Assembly: GCA_008921705.1 (NCBI GenBank)
Contig: VFFE01007670.1
Coordinates: 71,242 to 135,241, forward strand
Reading direction: 5' to 3'
DNA length: 64,000 nucleotides
From: Burhinus oedicnemus
Taxonomy: Eukaryota; Chordata; Aves; Charadriiformes; Burhinidae
Shown: one piece after another, positions 41,101 to 53,512 of the stretch
Layout: each line of letters opens with the position of its first letter
Position numbering within the stretch: position 1 is the stretch's first letter
Notes under the pieces: model-generated
Seen by the model: only the letters and a program-made list of their open reading frames with translations
What the model was told of the DNA's origin: nothing
Database searches by the model: none
Translations under genes and position numbers: made by a program

Positions 41101-41334
41101 CTCCTCACAGCTTCTTCCTAGCTGTATTTCTATAAACAGCTACAACCCATACTTATTTTTGATCTGCATGTTCATTGTGCTTGACTGTAGCATTAGAAAC
41201 CACAGCCCATCCGGGTCTGACTTTTTTCTTTATCCGACTACTGTTTATTTTGGCTAACGAGAATTTGCCTCTGCATTCTCCCCGGGCTGTGAATATGATA
41301 CATAAAGATAGTTTCAGAGATAATCTCAAATTCG
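38144..41334. other. Unique AT-rich DNA, no gene seen
   Basis: The only simple repeat is a run of about 17 A near 38637-38653. No transposon or coding signature recognised. Confidence 0.5.
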
Positions 41335-41510
41335 GCAAAAAGAAGTACAGGCAAAAAGAAGTACAGGCAAAAAGAAGTACAGGCAAAAAGAAGTACAGGC
41401 AAAAAGAAGTACAGGCAAAAAGAAGTACAGGCAAAAAGAAGTACAGGCAAAAAGAAGTACAGGCAAAAAGAAGTACAGGCAAAAAGAAGTACAGGCAAAA
41501 AGAAGTACAG
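41335..41510 (+). repeat. Minisatellite: 11 perfect copies of a 16-bp unit
   Basis: The unit gcaaaaagaagtacag is repeated exactly 11 times (176 bp) with no mismatch, then gives way abruptly to 'gcattcacct'. Because 16 is not a multiple of three, one reading frame passes through all three phases every 48 bases. None of the six phases of the unit contains a stop, so both strands stay open across the array: a Lys/Gln-rich 16-residue peptide repeat on plus and a Phe/Leu/Cys-rich one on minus. This explains the 116- and 153-codon open frames (41175-41525 plus, 41153-41614 minus) without any gene. Complete identity implies recent expansion and probable length variation between individuals. It has no spacers, so it is not a CRISPR array. 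Confidence 0.97.
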
Positions 41511-44500
41511 GCATTCACCTCATGAAAAAAAAAAGTCTTCAGCTGGTATTGTTCAGGCAACAACATCAACCTACATGCAGTCTTTGGGAGACATCGCTTG
41601 GATTCTCTGTGCATAAAGAGTCTTCAGAGCCAGAAACACTCTGTCACGCACCAAAAAAGAATCTTGCAAGCTCCTCTAGGCAGAGAAGAAGAAACAAAGA
41701 AAACATTCAAGTCCCTTTTACATCACATACACATGATACACAAGTGAAGGAGCAAAAATAACACCACTATACACCCTTCATCTGGCAGCTCATCACCTCC
41801 ATTGGAACTGCTAAAGCAAAGACTTTGTGTCAGCTTCATATTGATCGCAGATGGAAATCGGTTAACCATTTTCCCCTCACAAAGATTCTTGCCATGAAAC
41901 TGCAAGCATTTTTGTGATATAAAAGTTACTTGCTCAACAACACAAAAGAAGCTTTAGCTTCAACAGTCCTGAAAATTAGGCCACTAACTCCATTGTGCCG
42001 CAGCCTATATTCAAAATTCGCTGCATTCAAAGGAATTAAAAATGTCTTTCTACCACTCAAAATGATACCTGTTGATTTTGGGGAGGGTTTTTTTTGCTTC
42101 TGTACAGTCATAATAGCATAGGTATGCCTAGATATTTGTAAAATTGATTTCAATTACTCCCTAAAAGTTAATGGTGACCTTTTGCAGTAGGCTAGTATAA
42201 GTTCAGTATCTATATACTTTTTTACAGAGCTCTGCAGAGGCATTCTCGAAAGAAATACAGACATTATTGATGAAATTCACATCATCAAAATACATGAAAT
42301 GTTACATTGGAGAATACTGTCAAGTTGTAAGATCAGACAGGCACAGCTGGCCTATAATTAATATCACTGCACTGACAAGTGTATGTGTGTGTATATACTG
42401 AAAAGTAGCTATATGCATAAAATGTTTATATTTCGTATAATATCAGTTTACATATAAAGTAATATCTAATATAAATAATTCTCTCCTGCAATGATAACGG
42501 TTTCCAGTTAGACCTCATATACAGTAAAATCTTATGCCTGTGCCAAAGCATGTATAAGCACTTTTATGCGAAGTCAAGACTACAACACTGTGTCAGCAAA
42601 GCATTTGGGAGCCAGCAGGCCCTAGGTTCTCAAACATCTTTGGATCTAAGTTTATTTCACACCAGCTAGATTAACAAAAGTATTTTGCTTTTAAACCAAA
42701 GTCTCGACCTTTCTCAGGCAGCAAAACTTGCTACTGTGCTTTGCCACTTCCAAATATAGGCAGAAATAGTCCTTTCTGTTGCAGGTTTACAGAAAGGTAT
42801 TCCGGTTCATTTTCAAGTGAAATACAAACCTGTTTTCCCAAGTAAAGCACTGAAATGCCAAGGGTAGGGGAAATGGTTACTGCTGGCCCCCAGTAAGATG
42901 AAGGTGAAGCTACATAGCTGGCCAGGGTCTGGGCGTGTTGCGGACAGCCTCCAAGAAGTACAGAGTGATAAGATACCATTTTAACAGCACACGTAGGCCC
43001 TAGCTTACACAGTCTTTCCTACTAGTTTCAGTGATCCAGCCTGTTTTACACTGGAAGTCTTCTGGCCACCCTCCAGTAGGCTCAGACTCCCAAAATGCGC
43101 TCAGCCCTGTCTCTTTGGCAGGGGAAGCAGCTCTCTAAAACAGCAGTACACTCTTGTATGAACACGCAACTGTTGGAAAGAGACAGCCCAGCAGAAGGGG
43201 ACAGTCTCGCCTCTCCCTCACCACATTTCCACACCTTGGTGTTTTAACAAAAGGTTCATCTTCGTGACCATAACACATTTAGAATTCTTCTTGGTGACTG
43301 AGGAAGAACAGGACCCCACACACACACCTGCTGCCTTCCCTTGACTTTCGATTCAGTAAAACTTTAACTAAATCCAATCATTTAAATAATCATGACATTA
43401 ACATGAACACTTGCCACCACTATGTTGCTTACTCTTCTTGTATCCCATCAGGTCTGTTTAACTTATAGCATCTCTGAGATAAGGACTAATTATTGCTTTG
43501 TGTTTGCACTCCAACTTGATTGAGCCCTACTTATGAGTGTTTAAGATAATAATTGCATACTTGTATAAATTGCCACAGAGACCATCCAGGCACAACTACT
43601 TTTCTTCAGCGCATGTAAAAATCTCACTTTACTTTGCTGTTGTTTGGAAAACAAGATATAGCATTGAAGACAATAGGAATTAGCAAATATCTATCTATCT
43701 ATCTTTGAAGTCCTGTCTAAAAACTTCAGGACCTAGCATCAAATTTTCATGCCTAAGCCTGTTCTTGTCTGAACCAACTCTCTAGTGAAGGCAGAAAACA
43801 ATTAAAATGAAGCTAATGAAGTAGCCATCCTCAAATTTTTGGCTGCAGATGAAATTCCATGCAATTTTTATTTTTTATTTTCCACTATTTGGTGTTGAAG
43901 TAGTTTAATATTTGCAAGATGTAGGCATCATTTGAGTCTAAACTAGAAACTATGTCTGATCTGGCCTCAAGTATCACAAATACAATCAAGTCCCTAATGT
44001 TCTTCCAGGGGAGCAGATTTTTGCATGGAAAATAAATAAAAATGTTAGTAGCTCCAGTTTCACCCAGTACTTCATATAAATGATGGCATACATTAATGGG
44101 ACACAAGCTTTCCAAAGAGTTCATGACAGAAACATTTCAGCATTCATGCATCAGTGTTTCAAATTCATTTCTAGTAGCACCACAACTAATTATTTGTTGT
44201 GCTCTCCATCAGACTATGAAGAGTTGCGTTGGCCTAGTTTTGGGTTCTCTAAAGCAAAGAACCTGAGAAAAAGCAGATATTTTGATCTAAAATAAATATA
44301 AATTATCTAAATTTAAAGTAAATCTAAATATAAAGTAAATATAAAACCACACAAAACTATGATGAGACAGTTAAGGTGATACAGATTATTAAATTAACCT
44401 TCCTCAACAGCCCATGAGGAAGGAAAGCTGGACTATCAAGATCAGCTATAATTGTTTAATGTGGATGAAAACCAACAATTCAGAACTGATCACATAACTC

Positions 44501-45219
44501 ACAGTTCATGTGCAAGTGTTAATGTGCAATACCTACATCAGACAGGCTCTATTGATATATTTTGAAGATCTAAAATCTATTTTTTGTAGTAATTGTTCAG
44601 AGATGGGGTTTAAACTATAGTTTAACATCTTAGAAATGCCAAATCAGAATTTGAACAGCTTAATATATTATTGTACTAAACACCCCAATATTTTCAGAGA
44701 ACAAGAGAATGTTTCCTTTATTTCCTGAGACGTTATTGATTAAGACTTTAAAATTGCCTGTGAAAGCATAACTGCGCCCCCTTGTGTACATTAGTAACAT
44801 TATACGGCAGGTCTCAAACACACTATGTGCTTCTCTGCCAGCTTAGTTTTCCGTTTCTGAAACTTTTCATAGAATTTAGTTAACTCGGGGAATAATCCCA
44901 TAACGAGTAGCACAAAAGTGACAGATAAGAGGCAGCAAAGGGAGGTGCACTGTAGGCCAGCCCTCCATCCCTACCGCTCACGAGCGCTGTCTGCCCATGA
45001 TACCCTCCAACACCGCTCACAGGCAGAGGAAATTAAGAAGTTGAATTCAGGCTGAAGGGAAGAACAAAGTACAATACGCCTGCAGCACATGACTCATTCA
45101 GTATCGCTACCCTCAGGCCAGCAATGTCGGGGAACAATGCCACAGGCAGTGTTTAATGCCTTCTTTAATATGCTTAGCATAAGCCTTTTTTTTTTTTTTT
45201 TTTAAAATAGGCTATACTG
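41511..45219. other. Unique AT-rich DNA, no gene seen
   Basis: Contains a four-copy ATCT microsatellite (43689-43704), a short CA run near 43316-43327 and an A/T-rich semi-repetitive patch (about 44288-44346). It ends in an 18-T run (45186-45203) and an assembly gap. No exon or RNA gene recognised. Confidence 0.5.
43689..43704 (+). repeat. (ATCT)4 microsatellite
   Basis: Four perfect tetranucleotide copies. Short, but of a class that is often polymorphic. Confidence 0.9.
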
Positions 45220-45239
45220 NNNNNNNNNNNNNNNNNNNN
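45220..45239. other. Assembly gap (20 N)
   Basis: Exactly 20 N, the same size as the other gap in the window, so a placeholder length. It follows an 18-base T run by 16 bases and abuts a CR1 3' end. The missing sequence may hold more of that CR1. Confidence 0.99.
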
Positions 45240-45363
45240 ATTGGACACTTAAGATTCAGCTGGACAGGGTGCTGGGCCACCTTGTCTAGACCATGCTTTT
45301 GTCAAGAAAGGTTGGACCAGACGATCCTTGACGTCCCTTCCAACCTGGTACTCTATGATTCAA
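45240..45363 (+). mobile_element. CR1 LINE 3'-end fragment next to a gap
   Basis: A plus-strand CR1 3' end with the landmarks 'agctggacagggtgctgggc', 'aagaaaggttggaccagacg', 'atccttgacgtcccttccaa' and the tail 'tactctatgattcaag'. The element is cut on its 5' side by the gap, so its true length is unknown. The family signature is clear and relatively well preserved. Confidence 0.92.
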
Positions 45364-47060
45364 GAACTAACATAGGCATCTTCACATAAAACATCAGGTA
45401 TTCATGTGTATTACCGAGATGACATCAGAAATGCTAAAACTTCTGAAATACAGGCAAATTGGTATTGAGTTGCATCAAGAGAAGTTTAAAAACCTATTTC
45501 AGCATGTAATGGAGAGAGTTTCAGCATATTGAACAAAATTTAAAAAACTCATTCTTGTGCTGTGTGCTGAAAAAAACCCCACAAATTACTCCCTGCAGCC
45601 AGAGAGTCTGCTTTGATAAGAGTTTTATGTGTCTAAGCATGGGTTAAGATGGAATAGTCTTTTCTCCATATAATTTTCTGTTTCTCCCCATTCTCCCTCC
45701 GCCGCAGAAATTCACTTTCAAGCAAATCAAGAGAAGTAGTTTTCTCTTGAATTGGATTTTAAACACTCATCATTACAATTCTGTTAAGTAAGACTGCAAG
45801 CACAAATGCCTCTTTCAGTCAGAAAAATCTGTTATGAGAGGTAAAATTTTAAAACTGTTTAGTTTTCACGTAGAATCTTCACTTGAACTGCCTTTTTTAA
45901 AAAAAAAAAATGAAGATTCCATAACTCCTGAAAATCCAGTCTGCTCAAGGATCTCCAATCCCCTATTGATAAAATAATCCTCTTTTCTTGATCCTTCAGC
46001 TTCCAATGTGTGCCACCTATCCAAACCTGACTTTGCCATTTTCAATCATTAATAATGTTCTAGTGTTAATCATTCTTCGAAAGTAGACGAATGATGCACC
46101 TGCATGGATTTTGAAGTAGAAGGTTGAATCCTTATTAGCTCCTCTCCCCAAAACCTGATACCTTACAGGGTCTAGGCTGAAGCTAAATGATCTCTTACAT
46201 CAGTCAAGGAATCACAGTTAGCACTTTGAAAGCAAATCCCTTGACTCCTCTACTCCTTATGAGGATAAGAATATACTACCTATATCCTAAGACTCTGTTC
46301 GTTATTTACTCCTAGAAGCTGGTTTTCTTAGCTTTATCTTCCTTAGAAGAGTTGTAAATGGATAAGCTGTGTCCCTGTAGTATGAAACAAACCCTATTCT
46401 CACTTCCCTTTAAAGAAAAACTGTCCCTTAAAATGCAAGCAAAGACACAGCCACCTGCTCTCTCTCCTCCCAGATAGAGAAAAACACTTCAGGCCAAAAA
46501 CGCACAGGCAAATCAGATATTTAGGGTCTAGGCAACATACCCATTGTATGGGAGAAGGACAGGCAACGCTAGCAGAACAACTGTCTGATTCTCAGGAATA
46601 CCCTAAATGAAAAGAGGTTTCTCAGATTGCCAGTGGCTGCAGGAGGAAGATCAGACCTTCTCTTCCTTCGAAACGTAAGGAGAGTTAATGTCCCATAAAC
46701 AGCACAGTTTAAGGGCAAAGCTCTAAGGCAGCTTTAGCTAGGGACACATTTTAGGTAAACCAACAGTGATGAAATGTAATGATTAATAACTAAGCCATAT
46801 TCCAGCATGCAAACTCCACTGAAACACCTGTTAATTCCAAAATATTTATCTTTATTCTGAGTAACCCCCAATAATGCAGGGGGAGTCAGCATTTAGTTCA
46901 TCTTCAGCATTTACTGTATTGTAATATTCCCTTTTAATAACTGGATTTGAGATGCAGCAAAGAGTATATATCTTTCCTCAGATAATATTTTGAGAACTAC
47001 TCAACTTTAAATTATTTTTTTCTGCCTGTCAGCTGGTAATAGAAATTCCCTCAAAAGCTC

Positions 47061-47092
47061 TTTGTAGGTCTAAAAATCATCAGACCTACAAA
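47061..47092. repeat. Perfect 11-bp inverted repeat with 10-base loop
   Basis: The left arm tttgtaggtct (47061-47071) and right arm agacctacaaa (47082-47092) are exact reverse complements around a 10-base loop. No T run or gene end follows that would suggest a terminator-like role, and no RNA family was recognised. Confidence 0.9.
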
Positions 47093-49049
47093 TCGTTATA
47101 TTGCACGTCCTAAAGTATTCTTACGCAATCACAGATTTCTCACACCTCTCTTTCCTCTGCAGGTCATACCAGATATGATGTTACAACCATCCGCTAAAAC
47201 GGCCTGTGCTTCTATCAAAATATGTTTTCCACAGAGAAAAGACTCGAAGTGAGAATAAAAAACCTCTGAAAACTGATTTCTCTCTTTTGATTAAATAGCA
47301 AAATATTTGTGCAAATACTTTTTACTAAGTTGTCAGCGGGTTCTCTCAGTGAAACTACAGCAGGCTCACCAGGCAGCTGGCTTTAGCTTCTGGAAACAGC
47401 CCTCCCTGGTCTTCCCCAGTGGGCTCCATGCCATCACAGTGGCTCCCCGAGGCGGGCAGACGTAAGCACAGGACGTTGGTTCAAGAGGCAAGGCAAATCA
47501 TTTCAATCACTGTATCTGAGTGTAAAACGCTGACATGTTATTGCTAAAGGAAAAGGAGGAGAACATTGATACAGAGGAAGGTCAAAACACACACACTGAC
47601 ATCTCGGAGAAAAGCAAAGCCAATTTTTCTTAATGCCTTGTTAACGACGGTGGAATAGATACCGATACTGTTTGCAGCTCATAAATAAAATTGTGTGCAA
47701 TACTTGGTAAAGTAGTGGGTGTAAAGATTTCACTTATGCTTCCTTCGGGATAAAACACAAAGTCAAAAACCTTTTGTAAGACAGCTTCATTAACATTAAA
47801 AAGATGTGAAAGTATGACATTCTTCTGGTACAGAGAGCAGCTACAAGGGTAGTAACCCTCACCTTCTGAGCATCACTTTATGTTACTTGATAGCAAACCC
47901 CTGTGGAAAACACATTAAACAATATTAGCATAGAGCTTCCCACTTCACAGAGAATAGAATCTCCTCACAGTGACTAGAGCAAGCTAGAAGAAAAATGATG
48001 TCGCAAAAGGTGACCTCTGAATAGTTTTATAGAGAAGCGATAATATAAACCTATTCTCCGAAAATAGAACAGCACAAGAATTGCAGTTAGAAGCTAAAGA
48101 GGATTAGTTCAGTTGTCCTATAGCAAGGAGAAAGTATTTTGTTTAAAATTAAAAAACTACAAATTAAGAAATATGATTACATTAAGCAGAATTCGGTTTT
48201 GTATGACCTTCCCCATTGACAACAGGGTATGAGTAATCTATAGAAACACCAGTCTTGTCATATCAAGCAGTGCATAGCAGCATTAATGCTGTAGACCTTC
48301 AAGACTCCCTAATGATAAATGGTTCCATTGTGGTTGCACTAGTTAGCATGCAGAGTGCCAAAATCCCTTGAGAGTCAAAATATTCCCACAAATATATATC
48401 ACTGATTACAGTTTTGTAAAGTAAACACAACAGATTTCTAACAAACAGATTGAGCAATTCAAGGCAGTCTTCAATTTTATTCAGTAATCGGGTTGATTTA
48501 TTTTTTTTAGAAGTGGTAAGAGTACAAATTCATACCAGTTTTAGTCAATAAAAAGCTGCTTTTATAGTCCATAGAAATGCTAAACTTGTAGGCTTTGATA
48601 ACTTATACATAAATAAAGCTGAAGCTCAAAAATAGGCAAGGTATTCTTCCATTCCCATTTTAAAATATTTAAGTCTGAGCCAAGTTGACTGGCAGTTTTT
48701 TCATTAATTCAAATATTCATTTTTTCCTGAAACTTTTACATTAAAAATTTTAGCTATTTAAGTTTCCTTTTGCTTTTTACAGTTAAAAAAACCTCAACAG
48801 CATGGTTTTCCTATAATTTTTTCTAGGGCAAAAAAGCCTTGCTAAGGGATGTTGGGAGCAGCGGCCACCTCCAGCAGCTCTAGCTCCAGACCTTCCTGCC
48901 CAGCTGCTGGAGCCCAGCCCGGTGCCCAGGGTCTCTGCCCAGGCTGAGGGACACGGCTGCTGCTTTCCCGCTTGTGCCTTCAACCACTAGCAAAGCTGCC
49001 CATGTGTCCCAGAGACACGGGCACACACTCAGACTGTGGTGATCAGGCG

Positions 49050-49085
49050 CAGGGCTGGGTCAGACAAGCGTGTTGACCAGCCCTG
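49050..49085. repeat. Strong GC-rich hairpin, 12 pairs with one bulge
   Basis: The left arm cagggctgggtca (49050-49062) pairs with tgaccagccctg (49074-49085) over 12 base pairs with one bulged G, closing an 11-base loop. It sits inside the GC-rich segment at 48.8-49.3 kb. Confidence 0.85.
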
Positions 49086-52000
49086 TTTTACAAGTCAGCA
49101 ACCCCTTTACACCCCTTCTTGTCCATGCCCACTTTAGTCCTCCCCAACCTCCTTCCCCCGCACATTCCCCCATCAGTCCGTGCAGTACCACCCACGCCCT
49201 GCAACATCCTGGACCCTCAGGTTTGCAACCTTATCAGTTACAGAGTCCCAGTTTTCCTCCAGTTTCCTGATAGCCCACCAACTTTCTGTTTGTTTCTTGT
49301 CTCTGTCCCATTACGTTTGTCAGGTCTGTGTCCCTGTATTTTGGTTATTGCTTCCCCCCCTTCTCCTTTTCATCACGTTTGACAAGGTCCTTGACCAGAT
49401 AATCCTACAGAAAGAAATGTTCCCGGGTTCCCCACACCCTTTATCAGTTAGCGTGACATACCCCTACACACTCCCACATACCCTTACAAACTTCTGATTG
49501 AAGTTAAGTGAAATCAAGTAAAAAATGCACTTCAAAAGTATCCATGGATAAATCGCCATGGGAGTCTTCCACCTTCTATTCTTGCTTCTGGTGTGCTCAG
49601 ACAAGGACTGTATTCATACTCATGTAGGGAATTTATACTCCCTGCGTTTACAAAGTGGCTCCATTTTATTTCAAAGAATCCTTCAGGGAGGAAAGTTATA
49701 CTCTGTGTGAGTAAAGGGTGCTTTCAACTCAAAATACAAGGCAGATTCTACTGCAATAAGCCAATCTTAGAGGAGGAAAAAAAAGTCTAGCTACTCCACA
49801 GACCAAAGGCAAGGATTTAGTCAACAATTCTACTTTCTGAAAGGAAAAAAAAAAAAATTTACACTTTTTCCAACTTTGAGGAGACATCTGCAAGCCAATG
49901 CCATAGCTGCTTCACTCTCCTTTTAAACCACTGAAAATGTAGAAATTTTTTGGTCAAATGTAGCACAATTTTGAAAGAAAGCTTATGTTTTCTTTCCCTT
50001 ATGTTCCAATAGTTATAGTTACGTGCCCAGCTAACTGCCCACCTTGCAAAGAAGGGCAACATCAGACTCTGGAGTAGCACTACGCAATAGTGCTTAAAAC
50101 TTCCCTAACAGCAACCCTGCTACAAAATTTAGAACAGATGGTAAGCACAGCGAGAAGATTTTTCCTAAATAGTTTTCATTTGGGAGTAGCAATAAGATAC
50201 TGGCCAAGGATGGCCAGGGAGCGTAACAACGTGGGCAATGAAAACACATACTAAACAGAAAAACCGGCATCATTAAAGCTGGAGAAAGAAAAACAACATG
50301 ACATTTTTTGAATTCTTTACTACCCTCCACAGCTCCAGAATGAGTTTCCAGATTTCAAATGTCTGATCTCCTAAAGAGTCTAATATTAATTCTCCCTTCT
50401 CCTGAAAGCATTTATTGCCCCCTTTTTTTTCTGTAATCCATTATTATGCTTAAAATTTATTACATTGGGTAACAAAGAAATTACATCCAATGTTCCAAAC
50501 CAAAATTATTGGAACTAGGGGATCTAGTGTGGAGCTTTTGTCAGACCGTTAATTTAAGTAACCATCTAACCATCAGACCAGCTCAATCCTTCTAGGCTCT
50601 TACAATGCACCTGACAGGTAGAACCCACAGTTGCTCAGCATATGCGTAAGTATTTTAGCCTAAAAGAGCTGTTTCCTTACAAATGTGCCTAAAGCGCCCC
50701 AGCTCCCTGTTTAACATGCATTTTGCGTTAGAATCTAATTCCTCCTCTGTTGGAAGGATTAACTCTTCCCCCAACCTCAACCTCTCCTAGGAAACTATAC
50801 GTATGTGGCAGTTCACACACATACCCAAAAAGTTGCTCCAAGTATCAGCGTTTCACAGTAATTACACTTTACAAAATACTCTGCAGCTTCTAATTGAGTC
50901 AGGCAGTTTTTATGAAGAAAGGCTTTCCCCCTCCCCTTAAAAACACAGCTTATGAATTCTACCTGCTTACTGATAAATTTGACACTATTGGAAAAATAAG
51001 GCAGCTGATTTAGGAAACAAGAATTATTCACACTGGGAAGGTATACATCATTAACAATTTTTTGTTTCTTAATCTGTTCTTCATGTGCTGGAGATAGAAC
51101 AATTCTGCCACCTAGAGTAAAATCCAGGACCAAGATAAAAAGATTTTGGTGAACATGTACTATCTGCTCGACTGATTTGAAATGGAAGACATACCTTCCG
51201 TGGCAGATAATTAAATGTAAATATTATAGGTTTATTCATTTATTTTAAATCATGCTACAAAACATTTAGTAGGCTGCTTGCTATCAAAATCAGCAGCATT
51301 GCCAGAGAACTAGGTGAAATATATGATAAATACAGTTGAGATAATTTACATTTTTATTGGCCCTTTCATTACGCACATTTCCAAATATTTCCAAAACTCC
51401 ACAAAGTAGTTATCCATTTCCCCACATAAATGGGATAGAATTCCCTTAACAAGGTTTTAAATTAGGAATTGGTCTATTCGGGCAAATAAGGAAATTGTAA
51501 CCCGATTTAACTAAAAAAATGTTTCCAGTTCATATATATATATCTCACATCTATTTCTGAGGCCAAAAACTGCTGCCAGTTGATATGTAAAACATCGTCC
51601 ATTAGCTGGGAGAGGGAAAGTGAGGTAATGGCAAGGCAGAGCAATTCCTTACAAAGAGTCAATGATCTTTCCATTTAATTTATATAAAAGCTAGGATTTT
51701 AGCATCTTATTAATATGAATTAATGCATCTTCCTCCAGTTCTCCAGCTCACAAGGGTGAAAAACTGATGTCTCCTTGGATATGAATCTGTGGTTTTAAAG
51801 ATTCAGACAAATTTAAAGCAATAAATCATCCTATTCTGAGGGCTGAAAGGACGTATGCTGAGCTCTTCCATGAGCAGTTATGTCAAAGTACCAAATAGCA
51901 CATAATTTTTCCTCGAGTGTCTGAAATACATTTGTCATTGTGGTAGATGGAGATTTACTTCCAACTAAATAGACTAAAAATATGACTTTCTTCCTCTAGG

Positions 52001-53512
52001 TTCTCTCTTTCTCAAAGAGGAGAACACTCCATGGAGGGTATGCAAGGTTAATCCCCCGGCTCACCAAGTGCTGATCAAAAAGGCATGGACAAGAATTCCC
52101 TTCAGAGGCAGGTTCTGGATGTAACCTCCGGATCACAAAGTCTTTAAAATATTTGTTGCTAGAAGTCAGGAGGGCTTGCCAGGTAAAACATTTGTCTTTT
52201 TCACAGTTCTCTTCCTTAAACACCTGCTATTCCTGGAGACTAGATAGTGAGATAGCTGGACTTTGGCATGACCCATCATGGCCATCCCTCATGTGGTTGG
52301 TTTTGTGATAGAAAAAGCACCAAGAATGACTTCTTGCTGGAATTAAAAATAGCCTGTGCCTATTGGCAATAATATGTTGTACCGGATGCACATAGCACAC
52401 TTCATCTGAGGATCTAAGTGTTTTGCAAACATTAATTAAGCTCTGCACTGCTGTTATGATTCACAGAATGCCATTATCACACCCAAGGGATGCAGGAAAG
52501 AAAGGCATTGAAGCAAAGTACAGGGAAGCAAGCCCTTGAAAGCACAATGACTCTGGTTCCATTTCAGATAACATCAACCTACATCCATCCCAGGCCAAAG
52601 TAAGTAAAGTCAAGGATAACTCAGAACAGAGCATTTCATTTTTACATGATTTGTGAAGCATAGATGCTTTAGAAGAAGTACTTATTTTTTCTGACCATTC
52701 TTTCTTTTCTCGTTACTTGAGGGATTATATATTATCAACATTTCACAGTCTTTTTATTATTTCTGTGTATTCTGATCTCTTCTCTTCCTAACCCTGGGTA
52801 CATTCACCTTTCTCTTCAAATCTGCTAGTCTTGACCTATTTCCAATTATTTGTCCTTTGAGTATCACATTTCCTCCAAACACCCTATCCCTCACATTCTT
52901 TCTTTCCTCTTTCATTTGACATTCCCCCACAGAAGTCAGAGGACATTTTTCTCTCTCAACCTTTACCACATTTCTCAATACTGCACTGATCATTTCTGAC
53001 TCCCTAGGGAGCAAATCCCTTTTTATTGCTAGGAACAGGGAGCAAACAGGCATAGTGGATCTCGGGAGAAGAGAGCAGCAACCAGCAATCATTGTCCTCC
53101 ACCATTTCCTTTCTTCTTATCTCCATTAAAGCAGAAACACACTGAAGGACGTGTGCTCATGAGTTTCAATAACTACTGTGTTTTGTGTTGTGATAGGTCT
53201 TTATAGTATCCATCATGGTATCAACAGGAAGCCAGCATGACTGAGCGCCTCTCTGAAGTGCCTGTACACTAACACAGCATGCAGAACAGACATTAGGACT
53301 TAGATGTCTACATGCAGTTGGAGGGCTACAATCACATGGGGACCACGGAAACATGGTGGGATAGCTCACACAGCTCAACGACTGCAATGTGTGGACACAG
53401 GGCATGATGGTGAGGAGATGCAGTTACCCTTGATGTGAGAGCACTGCAGGGATGTGTGAAGCTCTGCCTGGGGATGGGTGATGAGCCAGCTGACAGCTTA
53501 TGGGTCTGAATC

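Larger units (their letters stand above)
45364..53239. other. Unique DNA, no gene recognised
   Basis: Holds two hairpins (47061-47092 and 49050-49085), a GC- and C-rich segment (about 48840-49270) with long composition-driven open frames, a 10-T run near 45906 and A runs near 49845. No exon, RNA gene or transposon could be supported. The pyrimidine-rich stretch at about 52740-52990 just upstream of the long CR1 is also unassigned. Confidence 0.45.

Noticed and set aside
41335..41510. CRISPR-like array
   Set aside because: The 16-bp units are directly adjacent with no spacers, and the host is a vertebrate.
41153..41614. Lysine-rich (plus) and Phe/Leu/Cys-rich (minus) repeat proteins
   Set aside because: Both frames are byproducts of a stop-free 16-bp tandem unit, and neither has coding context outside the array.
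49070..49497. Overlapping Pro/Ser-rich open frames in all three plus-strand phases
   Set aside because: C-rich, stop-poor composition explains several phases being open at once.
52757..53092. 111-codon minus-strand open frame rich in Arg/Lys
   Set aside because: It is the reverse of a pyrimidine-rich stretch with no recognisable motif.
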